Assembly: GCA_024345305.1 (NCBI GenBank)
Contig: BRON01000002.1
Location: 1,426,001 to 1,490,000, forward strand
DNA: 64,000 nt
Source of the DNA: Mrakia gelida
Taxonomy: Eukaryota; Basidiomycota; Tremellomycetes; Cystofilobasidiales; Mrakiaceae
Direction of reading: 5' to 3'
In this document: positions 24,486 through 35,368 of the stretch, piece after piece
Layout of the letters: every line of letters starts with the position of its first letter
How positions within the stretch are numbered: the stretch's first letter is position 1
Notes under the pieces: model-generated
Databases searched by the model: none
What the model was told of the DNA's origin: nothing
Seen by the model: the letters and a program-made list of their open reading frames with translations, nothing else
Position numbers and translations under genes: made by a program

Positions 24486-25379
24486 ATGTCCTCAGGACGA
24501 ACTCGCCTCCCGTCGGCGAGGAACAAGTCGAACCTCACCATCAACCTTCCTCCCTCGCTCGGACTCGGACTCGCGTCGACCGTCAATGCTTCGGCTGGAC
24601 CCTTACCCTTCACTCCTCTCGACAAGATCATGAACATCCCCTCCGCTCCTCCTCCCATCAACCTCCAAGGTCCTTACCCTCGTCGACTCTTCGGATCCAC
24701 CGACCTCGGAATCGGACCTTACTCGGGAGGAGGAGTCGCTGGATCCCTCGCTCCTCCTCAACAACAGCAGCATCACCTCGCCTCGAACCCTTACAGACCC
24801 TCCTCCACGTCTAACGCCTTCAACGACGCGTCTCCCCTCCCCTCGCCTGGAATCTTCGCTCCTGGAAACATGGCTCGACAACGCATGGCGGGATGGACCG
24901 AAGATCAACCTTCGCCTTCGACCGTCGGTCCTCCTCAGCAGTTCCACCATCATCATCTCCATACGAGCCTTCACGACGACGCCGACGAGGAAGCTCTCCA
25001 CTCGCCCTTCGTCGGATCGTTCGACACCGGCACGTCGTCGTCGTTCGATCAGTTCGAGTTCGACGGACCTTCGAACACTGAACATCATCAAGGCCACGAG
25101 ATGGACGACATGATCGTCTTCGACGGCTACTTCGAAGAAGGGATGATTCTCGAGGAGGACGAGGTGCTCGAGGGAGACGGAGGAGGAGAGTTCGAGCTGG
25201 AGTTGGAGTTGGAAGGAGAGGAGGAGGAGGAGGAAGTGGTTGTCGACGTTGACGCGTTCTCATCCAGCTTCAATCAGCACGTCTTCGAAGACGCGCTCCA
25301 TCAGTCGATGTTCCTCGAGGAGTTTGTGGACGAAGGGGAGGATGGGGGTGACTTGATGGAGGGAGATTTCCTCTTCTAG

Positions 25380-26357
25380 AAGAAGACGAGGGTCTTCACG
25401 TTTCGGTCGTTGTTTTTCGTTTGCTTTGCTTCCTCGTGCTCTTTCTCGTTCTCGTTTCTCGCTCCACCCCCACTACCCCACCTATCCTCTCTTATTATTT
25501 CTTTTTTGGATCTTCTTCACCGTCTTGGCATACCTCCTCCTCCTCCCCTAACGTTTTCCCTCTGGCATCGTCGCATCGTTTTCGTTTCTCGTCCTTCCTA
25601 CTTCACTCGTCTCTCTCTCTCTCTTCCTTTACATTCCTATCCCATCCCATCCCATCTCATCTTCATCACCCCTTGTTTTTTCTATCACTGCTTTTCGCTC
25701 TCGCTTGTTTGTGCTTTTGCTTGCTTGCTCCTCAACCCATCCCACCCGCGTACCCACCTCGTTCGTCCCTTTGCATCGCATTGCTCCTTCTTTTTGACGA
25801 CGCCGGCCGTTATTCGAAGGTCGGCAGGCTCTCTCTACTTGTTTGTGCTTGTTTTTTCGTCCTTTGCTATTGCACCTTGTTTGTACCCCACCCGAGTCGA
25901 GCAAGACAAGGGAACGAATGAACTCGACGCGACACGTTCGAACGCAGCATTCGGAGCTCGCGAACCTGAAGGGACGGAAATCGAAGGTCATGAAAGAGAA
26001 AGGGGACGAAAGACTTCCTAGTGAGCTATTAGACGAGAGACTTGTGAGGTAGGCAGCGAGAGAAGGGAAGCGATGCGAAGCACGAAGACGACGACGCGAC
26101 GGGAACGAGAACGAGCGGCTAGAAAAGCGAGCTAAAGTACTGGATGATCTGAACGGGGGGTGCTAGAGAGAGGGAAAGTGCTAAGGTACGTAGAGGATAG
26201 GAAGAGAGTTCCACGAAGAAACGATTTGAGCAGCGGAGGGTGGAAAGAAAAGACGTGACGAGACGAGGCAGCGAAGCGAAGCAAAAAACGAGCGAGCGAA
26301 ACAACAAGCGAAACCAAAGCATAACAAAACGTGCAAGCAAGCAAACCTCTACCAAGT
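25380..26357. other. Convergent intergenic region
   Basis: This region lies between the 3' ends of the copia-split gene (+) and the unrecognised gene at 26358 (-). It is T/C-rich on the plus strand to about 25900, with a short tandem of tccca units near 25640. I see no conserved coding or RNA feature. Confidence 0.55.
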
Positions 26358-29300
26358 CTACTTTCCTCTTCCTCCAACCGAACTAGCAGGGTAAGGCTTC
26401 GCTCTCCTCGACGCTCTCTCCTCCCTCTCCTTCGCTCCCTGCTCGATCAACCCCAACCCCAACCCAACCTGCTCCTGCTCCTCGCTCTTCACCTTCTGCT
26501 GCTTCTCAGCACCTGCAATCCCTCGTCTAGTAGTAGGCTTCGCCTTCGAACCCATCTTGCTCGCCTGGATTTCCATCTGAGGGACGAAGTTGGCCGTTCG
26601 AGATCCGAGAGGAGATCGTCGCGTCGCGATGGGAGCGAGGACTTCGTGGGTGAGAGGTCGGAGAACGGAGGGATGGTTGGAGTTCGAGGAGTAGGACTGG
26701 TGCTGCTGGTAGTGATCTTCGTTCTTGAAGACGTTGGCGTGGTGAATGCTGCTGGGGAGGGGATGGAGGGAGTTGGGATCGAGGGCGGTGGACGTCGAGG
26801 AAGCGGAGTAGGTGGATCCGGTTGGGGAGTTGTGGAGACCGAGGATGGAGCTGGTAGAGGAGGAGGTGGAAGAGAGCCCGTACGAGGAGACATCCGAGTC
26901 GTAGGAGAAGGACAGGGGAGCGATGGTGGTGGCTGGGCTGGGGAGTGCGGGTGGAGTGGGAGTCGTTGAGACTCTCTCGGAGGAGACTGATAGGGTGAGG
27001 AAAAGGAAACGGAAGGGAGAGAAGATAGATGTGTCAGCTACGAGCACGATCGACGAAGTAACGAAAGGATGGAGCGTTGAAGGACGAACCTTCGGTTCGA
27101 ACGCTCGACGCGTACGGCTCCGCATACCCAGCAGACTGGAGATCCTTCCCGTATCCTCCTCCTCCTCCGAGCTCAATGACTCGGTAGTGAGCAGGTCGAG
27201 TCTCGATCTTCACTCGAGGTCGAGCAGCGGGGACCGAGGGAGGGGGAGGAGGAGGAAGAGATCGAGGGATGTTGCCGGGCGAGACTTCTGCGAAACGAGA
27301 CGAAAACGAGTGCGTCAGTGGTTAAGTTGCATCCGAGGCGAAGGATATAGAACGAGCACTTACGGGCGAGTTGCTCAGTGAGCTGCCTATCGCTCCTGTA
27401 GAAGAAGTCCTGGAGGAGTCGAAAGAAGGACGAGCGCGTGCGTCAGTTGAGAGCGAATCTCATCGCGAAGTCAAGTCGAGGAACAGGATGCTCACGACCG
27501 TGACCAAAGGAGCTTGAGTAGGGTCGCTCGAGTGGAAGGTGTAGGTCGGAGAAGGGATGGTGACGGGGACGGGTTCACCCAATCTGGACGACGAAGAGTC
27601 AGCTCGAGTCGAAGAGTGGAAGAAAACGAGTCGAACGTCTGCTTCGAACTCACCCACTGATATGCTCGAGTCCATTAGACTCATGCTGTTGGGGATTCTG
27701 TGTTTGAAAGAGCAAACGAACGAAGAAAGGACGTGAAGAGGGAAGTCAGGCGCGTCGAGGAAGAAACCGAGCAAAGCCACGAGCAGAGACGCGACGTACG
27801 TTGACGAAGTAGAGAGGGCAGACGAAGGTCGGGTAGTTGAACTAAACCGAATCGAAAGAAGAAGAGCAGAGACGGTGGTAAGCGTCGATATACAGGTGAG
27901 AGAAGAGGGCGACAAGGCAGAGAACGAAGGAACGAGAAGCGTGGACGAACGAGGTTAGGCTCCTCCGTCTCCTTCGCAGTTCCTCGGTAGACCAAGATCC
28001 TGATCGATCCAGGAACGGGCGGGATGTTCTTCGTGAAGTGCATTCCGTCGATCTAGACGAGCGAAGGCGAGGGAAGAGAAGGGAGGCACGAAAGGTCAGC
28101 TTCGTCGTCGCGTCTCCCACTCTCAGTGGTTTCTCCTCCCCCCCCCTTCCGCTCCAGCTTCCTACCTCGTACCCCAGCTCTCTCTCATCCACCCTCCTAT
28201 CTCCCAGCACACCATCGAGCCGTCCGACTCACCTTATCAGCCAACTCAACAGGTCCCAGTCCGTTGGGGCTCAGACTCATCCCGCTGACCTGGCACGAAC
28301 TGATCTTCGAGACGCGGCGGATGATTCGACTTCCTACGAGGTTCCCGTCGACTGCAGTTTGAATGGAAGCGAGGTCAGCTCTACCTCTATCACTCTCGTC
28401 TCTCTCTTTCTCTCCCCTAAAGGCTCGACCCTGAGCCCAACGTCCCTCAACCTCGACCTCGAACCAAACCAAACCCACCTCCCTCCTCCTCATCAATGAA
28501 TCGAGTCAAAGAACTCACCAAGAACATAAGCGATCAGATCCGTGTCCTGAAGCTGAGGGTTGATCGTTCCGAAGAGGATCTTGTAGGGCTGCCAACGATC
28601 CACGAAAACGAACCAAACGAAGGTCAGCTCGAGCTCGAGCTCGCACTCGTTCGTTCCTCGTTCCCGTCCTCTCCCAACCCATCATCCCTCACTTTCCCAT
28701 CCTCTTGCCCCTAACCGCCCCCTCTCCGACACCACTCCATACCTTCCTCCCGTAGGAAATAAGAAACCCCCGTTCCTGAAAACAAGAGCAAAGAGAGAGG
28801 GAGCTCACCTGATGGTAAGGACTCTCAACCAACGCATCGACGGTCGCTCCTCCTCCTGGTCCGTCGTTTGAGAAGCGGGGTTTGAACTCCTGAGCGTCCA
28901 GAACCACGAAGCAAGGAAAAGAAGGAAGAAGAGAGGAAGGGGGAGGTCAGTTTGGAGTTTGGGTGGCGAAAGAGAGAAGCTTCCGAGCTCAGCCCTCCCT
29001 CCCGTCGTCGTTGCGCTCGCTCGACGAGAGAGCGTAGGAGAGAGAAGGGACGGAAGAAGGAAAGTATGCGCACCTCGAGATACTTCCCATGAACGGAGAT
29101 GAGAGCTTGGAAGTTCTCTACGCAGGGCTGAAGGAAGAAACGAAGAGGGAAGGGTTTGGTTTGGTCAGGAACGAGCGAGCGAGCGTGAGGGAGACGAGGG
29201 AGAGACGAACCATCGTTCGTTCGGCCTTCTTGTTCTTGAGAAGAGTGAAAGAGAGAAGAGGAGGGCGAGAAAGGAAGGAGAGAAGGTGGCGGCTGGGAGG

Positions 29301-29390
29301 GTGAAGTGTGAAAACGAACGAAGAGTGAGGCAGCGAAGGCAAGAGAGGGGAGGGGAGGCAAACCTCTTCGTTCCTGGATCACTTCCAAAG
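26358..29390 (-). CDS. Unrecognised multi-exon protein with a structured N-terminal half and a Ser-rich tail
   Basis: I could not assign a family. At least a dozen exons can be chained by splice motifs and phase. In order they encode CVENFQALISVHGKYLE, EFKPRFSNDGPGGGATVDA, PYKILFGTINPQLQDTDLIA, DGNLVGSRIIRRVSKISSCQ, GMSLSPNGLGPVELADK, IDGMHFTKNIPPVPGSIRIL, NYPTFVCPLYFVN, NPQQHESNGLEHIS, LGEPVPVTIPSPTYTFHSSD, FFYRSDRQLTEQLA and then a Pro-rich linker with PRVKIETRPAHYRVIEL. The last exon (about 26990-26358) is Ser/Thr-rich and ends in a charged segment with KPTTRRGIAGAEKQQ, ASSVGGRGK, TAG. The beta-rich first half with a disordered tail would fit a transcription regulator, but that is inference. 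The 5' end is uncertain: the first exon probably lies near 29340-29440 and the start codon is not fixed. Confidence 0.6.
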
Positions 29391-29463
29391 AGGGGTCTTC
29401 GTTTGGTCGCGACTGCTTTTCCTCGGAGCTTGAGCAGAAAGAGAAGGAAGCAGAGGATAAGAC

Positions 29464-30420
29464 TCATCTATAGAGTACAGCGAACACCTTCCTATGAACG
29501 AAATCGATCCTAGCGGCCAGGGCTTTCGAAACGAACGCGTCGCCTGAAAGACGAAGAAGAGATATTCCCACCATGGTTGAAGCGAGGATTGTTGAGGTTG
29601 CTCGCCAGGACCACCACCTGTTCCGAGAGCTCTTCCCAGGCTTGATGATAACCTGCTCCTTCTCCTCTTCCAGCACCTCCGTTGACGTCGTCGACTTCGT
29701 TCTTCCCAACCTCCTCCCCACCACGCTCAGCCCTCCCACCATGTGCCAAACCGCCAACGCGACGAGTCCTCCGTAGGCCACCGAGCTGATCCAAGGCCAC
29801 TTTTGGACGGCGTATCCGACGTAGGAGAGGTCTAGTTCCGCTGGACTGAGGGAGGAGATGGGTGGTTTAGAAGAGGAGGGGAGGATCCGATGGACGAGGA
29901 CGTGGAGGGCGACGAGGGGAACGAGGAGGTAGCCGGAGAGGGAGTGCGAGTTGAGTTTCGGAGGGAGAGAACGAGGGTAGAGTTGACGACGGAGGAGGGA
30001 GGAGGTGAGGTGGATGGTGAGAGGGAGGTAGATGAGTGCCGGTTCGAGGAGCCGGTTTTGGTAGGCGACTCGAGAGAGCTGGAGAGGGGAGGGAGGGGAT
30101 CGAGGAGCAGGAGGTCAGCATGGGTTCGTTTCGTTCGTTCTTGCCTCGCCGCCCCTTCTTCTTCTTCGCAGATCTAGAAGAGGGAGAGATGAGCTTACGA
30201 GCATGAACCCACTCCCACTTTGTTCATCTCCTGTGATTGCTACGATCGCTGGTGGCAGGAGATGGACGAGTAAGAACGAGGAGAATACGAGTCCTGAGGT
30301 CTGTTGAGACAAGCTCAGGAAGCGAAGGAAGGAACGTCCTTTGTTCGGGTTTGAAGGTGACGGCCAGGGCGTAGAAGGGTCTTCCTCCGATAGTGAGGAT
30401 TTGGGAAGAGCTGTAGACAT
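29464..30420 (-). CDS. MCP1: Mcp1-like mitochondrial membrane protein (DUF1691)
   Basis: Mcp1 is a mitochondrial outer-membrane protein that in yeast suppresses loss of ER-mitochondria contacts and works with Vps13. Two exons, 30420-30199 and 30078-29464, join in phase and give 278 residues, normal for the family. The sequence starts MSTALPKSSLSEEDPS. It has FLRFLSLSQQTSGLVFSSFL (first membrane segment with the QQTSG turn), LLEPALIYLPLTIHLTSSLL, HSLSGYLLVPLVALHVLVHR, WISSVAYGGLVALAVWHMVG and a final STILASTMVGISLLRLSGDA. The repeated pattern of paired helices with conserved His residues resembles DUF1691 and, distantly, cytochrome-b-type membrane folds. It is divergent from MRP10; the start codons are 159 bp apart. 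A succinate dehydrogenase membrane anchor was considered, but the length and repeat order fit Mcp1 better. Confidence 0.8.
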
Positions 30421-30579
30421 TTTCGAAGGTGAGGTCGACGTCTGAAGCAAGGTGAGCTCGTCGACCTCGCTCCTCTTCTTCCCTCGAAAGTCGTTTCGTC
30501 GTTCCGAGATCGCTCCTTCCTTCCTCCTCACCTCCCACCCCTTCCAAACCTCCTTTCTCTCTCTCTTTCGTCGGTTAGG

Positions 30580-31168
30580 ATGGGATTCGTTAAAGCTCTC
30601 AAGGTCAAGCCCAAGAAGCGTACGTCCCCATCCCCTTCGCTGCCTCGTCTTCTCTCCTTCCTCCGAGCTCACTTTTCGCTCCTCCTTCCCCTTCTACTCC
30701 TCCCCTTTCGCCCTCCTTCATCGATTGCAGTGGAAACTCCTATGACATGCGGAGCCAACTTCTCTGCTATGCTCTCGTGTTGGGCTGCTTCCGGGGATCT
30801 CAGGAGCGATGCCATCTGCAAGGAATCGGCGTTGGCTTTGGTTCAGTGCCTCAAGACGACCGTGAGTCCCTCTCTCCTTCTCCTCCCTCGCTCCCGCCTC
30901 GCTCCTATACATCTTCAGCACCCCCAAGCTGATCACCAACACCTCTTTGATGCATGCAGTCCCGAGCCAAAGCTCCCCCAAAATCGTACGCCCTCGTCCT
31001 CCTCTTCCTTCTTCGCTCCTTCCTTCTTTGCGCGAGCTCACCCCTTCCTTTCCTTCCCTTCCGTCTTTCACCTTCGTTCGTTCGCTTCGCAGGACGATCA
31101 ACAACCATCTGGCCAATCTTACTCGACTCAAGAGGGGGAAGAACCTGCCTGGATCGCCGTACCAATAG
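30580..31168 (+). CDS. MRP10: Mitochondrial small-subunit ribosomal protein mS37 (Mrp10), twin CX9C
   Basis: A component of the mitochondrial 37S ribosomal subunit, imported with help from the Mia40 disulfide relay. Four small exons fit exactly: exon 1 (30580-30619) encodes MGFVKALKVKPKK, the second begins LETPMTCGANFSAMLSCW, and the rest end LKRGKNLPGSPYQ, TAG at 31166-31168. The twin CX9C pairs are C-GANFSAMLS-C and C-KESALALVQ-C, both with nine residues between cysteines, as CHCHD1/Mrp10 requires. The N-terminal basic KALKVKPKK and the C-terminal HLANLTRLK also match the family. The protein is about 85 residues, as expected. It converges with APC5 downstream. Confidence 0.93.
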
Positions 31169-31486
31169 ATTCCCTCGGACGGACGGACGACGTCGACCTT
31201 CCACCCCTTCCCCTTCCCCATCCCCTCCAACTCAGCCCACCTACCTCGTCTTCGCTCGTCGTCTCCTTTCATTGCTTTGCTTTTGTACCAACTCTTCTTC
31301 TTTAGTCTCTCTCTCTTTGATGCATGCTACGCTCTCCTACTCTGTCACATTCGTTTTTGCGCTCGCTACTCGACTCGCAGGTCGTTCGTCCGTTCAAGCT
31401 CACCTCCCCTTCCTCTCCTCCCTTCTTCCTCTCAGCATTCATTTTCATTCAGGTCATCAAAAATCGTCACCCACCCTCCCCACCCT

Positions 31487-34400
31487 CTACACCCTCCCCA
31501 AACTAATCCCCACTCCAACCTCCATCACCCCCCTCGCGCACTCCCACACCTCCCTCAAGCTCTCCTCCAAACTCCCCTCCTCTTCCCCCTCGAACCCACC
31601 CCCTCCCCTCGCCCTCTCCCACCCTTCCTCCACTCTCCCAAACTCCAAAGCAACCTCGTCCCGCTGCTCGTGGTACGCAGGGCCGAGGGCGTCGAGGACG
31701 GTGGCTTGGAGACGGAGGGCGTGGAGGTGGGAGGAGAAGAGGGAGATGAGGGAGTAGGAGTGGATGGAGGAGTGCAGGTGCGGGAGGGTGAGGAGGAGGA
31801 GGGTGGCTGGGGTGGGTGGGTGGTGTAGTAGGACGACAGAAAAGTGGGATGAAAAGGTCAGTGGGAGAAAGGAGAAAGAGAGAGCACGAGAAAGAAAGCA
31901 GAGACCGAGTCGTCGTTCGGAGACTCACCTCGTTCTTCCTGAGAAATGGACGGTGCTGACGACCGAACGATCAAAGCTCGAGCTTTGGTCAACGAGCAGT
32001 ATCCTTTGAGTTCCTCGTCTTGGGAGATCGTCACCTTGCGAAGTGGAACGAAAATAAAGCGAAGAAGACGAAAGTCAGCGAGCGACAAGGACGCGACTCT
32101 TCCCTTCTTCCCTTCCTCTCCCCCTCTTTCCCCTCTCTCACACTACCCCCAAAGAGACCATTCGCGTGGACTCGCCTGCCCATAAACCTCCTCCACCAAC
32201 CCCTCCGCGTACTCCGCCATCCCCATATCGATGCTCACGTCGGCGAGCATGAGGACGGTGAGTCGATGAAGACCGTAGAGACCTAGGGAGCGAGAGAGTT
32301 CCATGGCGGAAAGGACATCCGGCATGGCTGAGGTGGGTTGGTGAGCGGCCTGCGAATGAACCCATGCAAAGGAAAGGGAAGAGGAGGTGAGATGGGCAGA
32401 GAGGAAGGCAAAACGCGACGCGTCTCGAACGAAATCAATGGAAGGGGACGAACCATCATCCTCTTAGCCCTCCCCAACTCTTTCGTAATCCTCTCCCTCC
32501 CGATCGGACTCTCCTTTCGCTCCTCAGCACCAGCATCCTGGCTGCCCAACCCACCCTCGCCCGACTCGTCCTCCTCCTCACCCTCCTCGAACTCGCTCGA
32601 CCGCTCCTTCCCACTCCGAACCACATCCAAAAACACCAGCGCGTCCCTCTGATCCTTCCTTCGGGCCTGGAGGAGGAGGACCTCCCAGACGGAGGCGGTC
32701 CAGGAGCGGTACTGGTGCAGGGAGAGGGAGGCGATGGAGGAGGGCAGGAAGAGGAGGGTGAGAGCTTTTTGGTAGGCGCCTGAACGGGAGAGCTGGTGGT
32801 GGGCGGATGGGTACGTGGATGGGAGCGGGAATGGGAGGAGATGGGAGCAGAAGGAGTAGAAGAGGAGAAAGATGGGGAAGAGGGTCAGGTCAGGTCGAGA
32901 GAACGAGAGGAGTGCAAGGGGTGAGGCGAGGCAGAATGGACGAACCCTTGTTGCTCGCGATTGGATGACGGTCAGACGAGATTCGGGATCTAGTGTCGGC
33001 GATGTAAGCGTAATATCCTCGTGGAGTTCTGCCAGAGTCTCCTCGCCTGCGAAACAACGATGCCGAAACGCAAAGATCGACGCGTCAGTTCCTCGTCGTT
33101 CGTCCAGATTTCCCTCCCGGCACCCTCGCTTCTTGGCCACATTCGACCTTCAAAGCGTTTGTAGACTCACCCATAGCTCCCCAAAGCGTCGCCCAAACAG
33201 CGTGCCAAGCTCCCTCCTCGACGTCCGGTCTCCTCACGCCCGAATCCTCGACGGCAGGCTTTTCCTTGTCCTTTGAGTTCCCCTGAGGTGGTGCTGACGG
33301 AGGGAGAGGGTGGAGCTCGGCTTCTTGTTTCCCGAGAGCGAGGTAGAGACGATGAAAGGAATTGGGAAGTGGGTCGCCCTGCGAACGAAGGGAGAGAGGG
33401 GGAGGGAGAGAGACGTCAGCGAGGGAGAACGCGACGAGCGAGCGGGAAGCGGAGAAGAAAAGAGGGTGGAAAAAGAGGAGATAAAGGTTCAACGTCTTGG
33501 AACGTACGAGTCTCAGGGCGTTCTTAAGTTCCCAGAGTTGATCGAGAGCGGAGAGGGAGGCAAGGTCTTCAAAGGTTGGGTTCGAGGAGGATGAAGACGA
33601 GGAGGATGCGTGGTTGGGTTGGGCGGCGTCTAGGCGACGAAGGAGGCTGAGGTACAAGAAGCAGACGAAGAGGATGTCAGCAAACTAGAAGAGACGGAGG
33701 GAATGACTCCGACGAGGACGAGGTCGAAGGAGAGAACACGAGGGACGAACGACATGCACGTCTCGAGACAGCTCTTGTCTCCTGCTGAACGAGCAATCTT
33801 GATGGCTTCGTCGAGAGCCTGAGGATAGAGGAAAGTAGATGGAGGTCAGTTTCGGCTCCGGGTCGGTCGATCAAACGTGCAAGAAGACGCGTCGAAGCGG
33901 ATGAAATAAACTCGCCCTTCGGCAGGCAGGGAACTCCTCCTCCTGTAGATAAAAGCTGGCCATGTTAAGGAGCGCATGTTGATGTAGCCCTCTGCAGAGC
34001 CCGAAGAGAGATCAGGGTCAGCGTCGCGGCGGGGTCAAGCAAAAAGGAACGGGCGGAAGTGAAGACAAAAGACGAACCGGTCTTGCCGTGGAAACTGATA
34101 CGCGAAGAACTTCTGCAGCGAGGAGATAGTCTTGGTGTAGTCTCCAGAGGCGAGAGCTGCTCGGTAGCTGTGACAGTAACCATTCGGAACGAGAAAAGTC
34201 AGCGAAACACGCGTCTCGTCGCAGCTCGCGGAGATTCTCAACGAAGACAACGCACTCCTCGAAAGCCTTCGTCCTAGTCTCCTGCGTATGATCCAGAGGT
34301 TTTACTTCCAGGTCGACTGTTCATATCACGCACAACAAGAGAATGTAAAGATCAGCTCTCTCGCGTCCACTGGAACGAGACGCGAACCGAAAGACGAGGC

Positions 34401-35254
34401 ACTCACCATCCTCCTCCCCCGTTCCTTTCCCGACCAGTCCACGAGACCAAGCAGCGAGACGAAGTTGAAGCTTGCTGATTCCTTCAAAGGGTATCTTCTG
34501 GAAGGCGAGAGCGACTCGACGGATGTACTGTCCCAGCGGCGAGCGACGATCCTGAGGAGATGAAGACAAGAGGGAGGGAAGGGAAAGCGAGGTAAGAGCG
34601 AGCTGAGATCCAACGAGAAGGGGTAGAGGATGAACGAACGATGACGTAGATGGCTTGCAGGTTCTGTGTGTAAAAAGAGGACCAGAAGTGTGAGTCCGAA
34701 GAGTCAAGAGCGAGACGAGGGATGAGGGGAGGGACGAAGGAGAGAATCGAGCTCAACGAACATCATCATCTCTCCCGTTCAGCAGCGAGTTGACGGCTTT
34801 GACGAAGTCGTGGATGTGGTCTGTTTGCTCGAGCATTCGTAGCTGTGATGACGAGATACGATATCAGGCAAGGGTCAGCCTTGGACAGCTCTTGGAAGGA
34901 AGGGAGGGAGGGAGGGAGGGCTGAGCTCGAACTTACGACCTCCCTTGTCTCCATCTCCATCCTCTTGGACTCCTCGTAAGGTCCGAACGAGCGGACTTCA
35001 TCCATCAGCTCGTTGAGAGTCAGATCCGCATAAGGCTGCAAGGTTCGAAGCGGAAAGAACAAGAGGAGAGCGACGGGTGAGCTCGAGAACGAGGGAAGGA
35101 AGCGAGCAGAAGCTGAACTCACGTCGAGCGCTTCTCGTAGGATGACCTGTAGGATCTGAGCGACGAGTTCTTGAGGAAACGGTTTCTTGGTGGATGAAGG
35201 ATGAGGCAAGGCGAGATGGATGAGAGTGAAGATTGCGAAGGAGGAAGGTTTCAT
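31487..35254 (-). CDS. APC5: Anaphase-promoting complex subunit 5 (TPR protein)
   Basis: A scaffold TPR subunit of the APC/C ubiquitin ligase that drives mitotic exit. The start was taken at MKPSSFAIFTLIHLALPHPS (35254), which resembles the Apc5 N-terminus. Diagnostic segments are ALASGDYTKTISSLQKFFAY (the Apc5 repeat that leads to FDY in animals), HALLNMASFYLQEEEFPACR followed by ALDEAIKIARSAGDKSCLET, LDQLWELKNALR, and helical repeats such as MELSRSLGLYGLHRLTVLML, EYAEGLVEEVYGQ and SLTKARALIVRSSA. The C-terminal exon ends GVMEVGVGISLGRV, TAG at 31489-31487. There are many exons, about fifteen, and the total length of roughly 900 residues is in family range. The HALLNMA...AL.EAI..AR...D..CL block is the strongest evidence. 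It shares a 114-bp promoter with HAT1. Confidence 0.85.
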
Positions 35255-35368
35255 CTCGTCGTAGAGAGGGGAGAACAAGGGAGAAGTTCGTTCAAGGCCA
35301 ACTTTCAATTTGGCCCGTCTCTTGCTGGAGGTGAGCTCCCAACCGTCAACAACTCATTTTCATTCACC
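35255..35368. promoter_or_regulatory. Compact bidirectional promoter, APC5/HAT1
   Basis: Only 114 bp separate the APC5 start codon (35254, minus) from the HAT1 start (35369, plus, context tcaccATGg). Both promoters and both 5' leaders must overlap here. No TATA box is obvious. Confidence 0.6.

Larger units (their letters stand above)
18590..25379 (+). pseudogene. Unrecognised Ser/Pro-rich regulatory-type protein gene, split by a copia fragment
   Basis: I do not recognise the family. The 5' part (18590-about 21709) starts MANSFELTPSTSS and encodes a long Ser/Pro/Gln-rich region. A more conserved-looking block across three exons follows: ERLQQEWSKAKLADTRGKEVTG, FYYLPVMDRNKVRFFGKVMG, VVSTIVNCAEGDPILFRSRK and KYCGGKLADVHQSIYDLVGL. 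The last large exon (20235 on) is open until 21709, where copia sequence begins. The 3' part (about 24486-25379) resumes with RTRLPSARNKSNLTINLPPS and ends in an acidic tail ([14 protein letters not shown]), TAG at 25379. That the two parts were one gene is inference from position, strand and similar low-complexity composition. The frame also changes between 19640 and 19792, explained by either a 1-nt deletion near 19729 or a weak 62-nt intron. The composition suggests a transcription regulator, but no known DNA-binding domain is visible. Confidence 0.6.

Noticed and set aside
29510..30078. MCP1 exon 2 as a succinate dehydrogenase membrane anchor
   Set aside because: Two repeated helix-pair blocks and a total of 278 residues fit the DUF1691/Mcp1 layout, whereas SDH anchors are shorter with a single four-helix unit.
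30747..30932. Alternative frames over the MRP10 exons
   Set aside because: Only the spliced frame gives both CX9C pairs and in-phase junctions.
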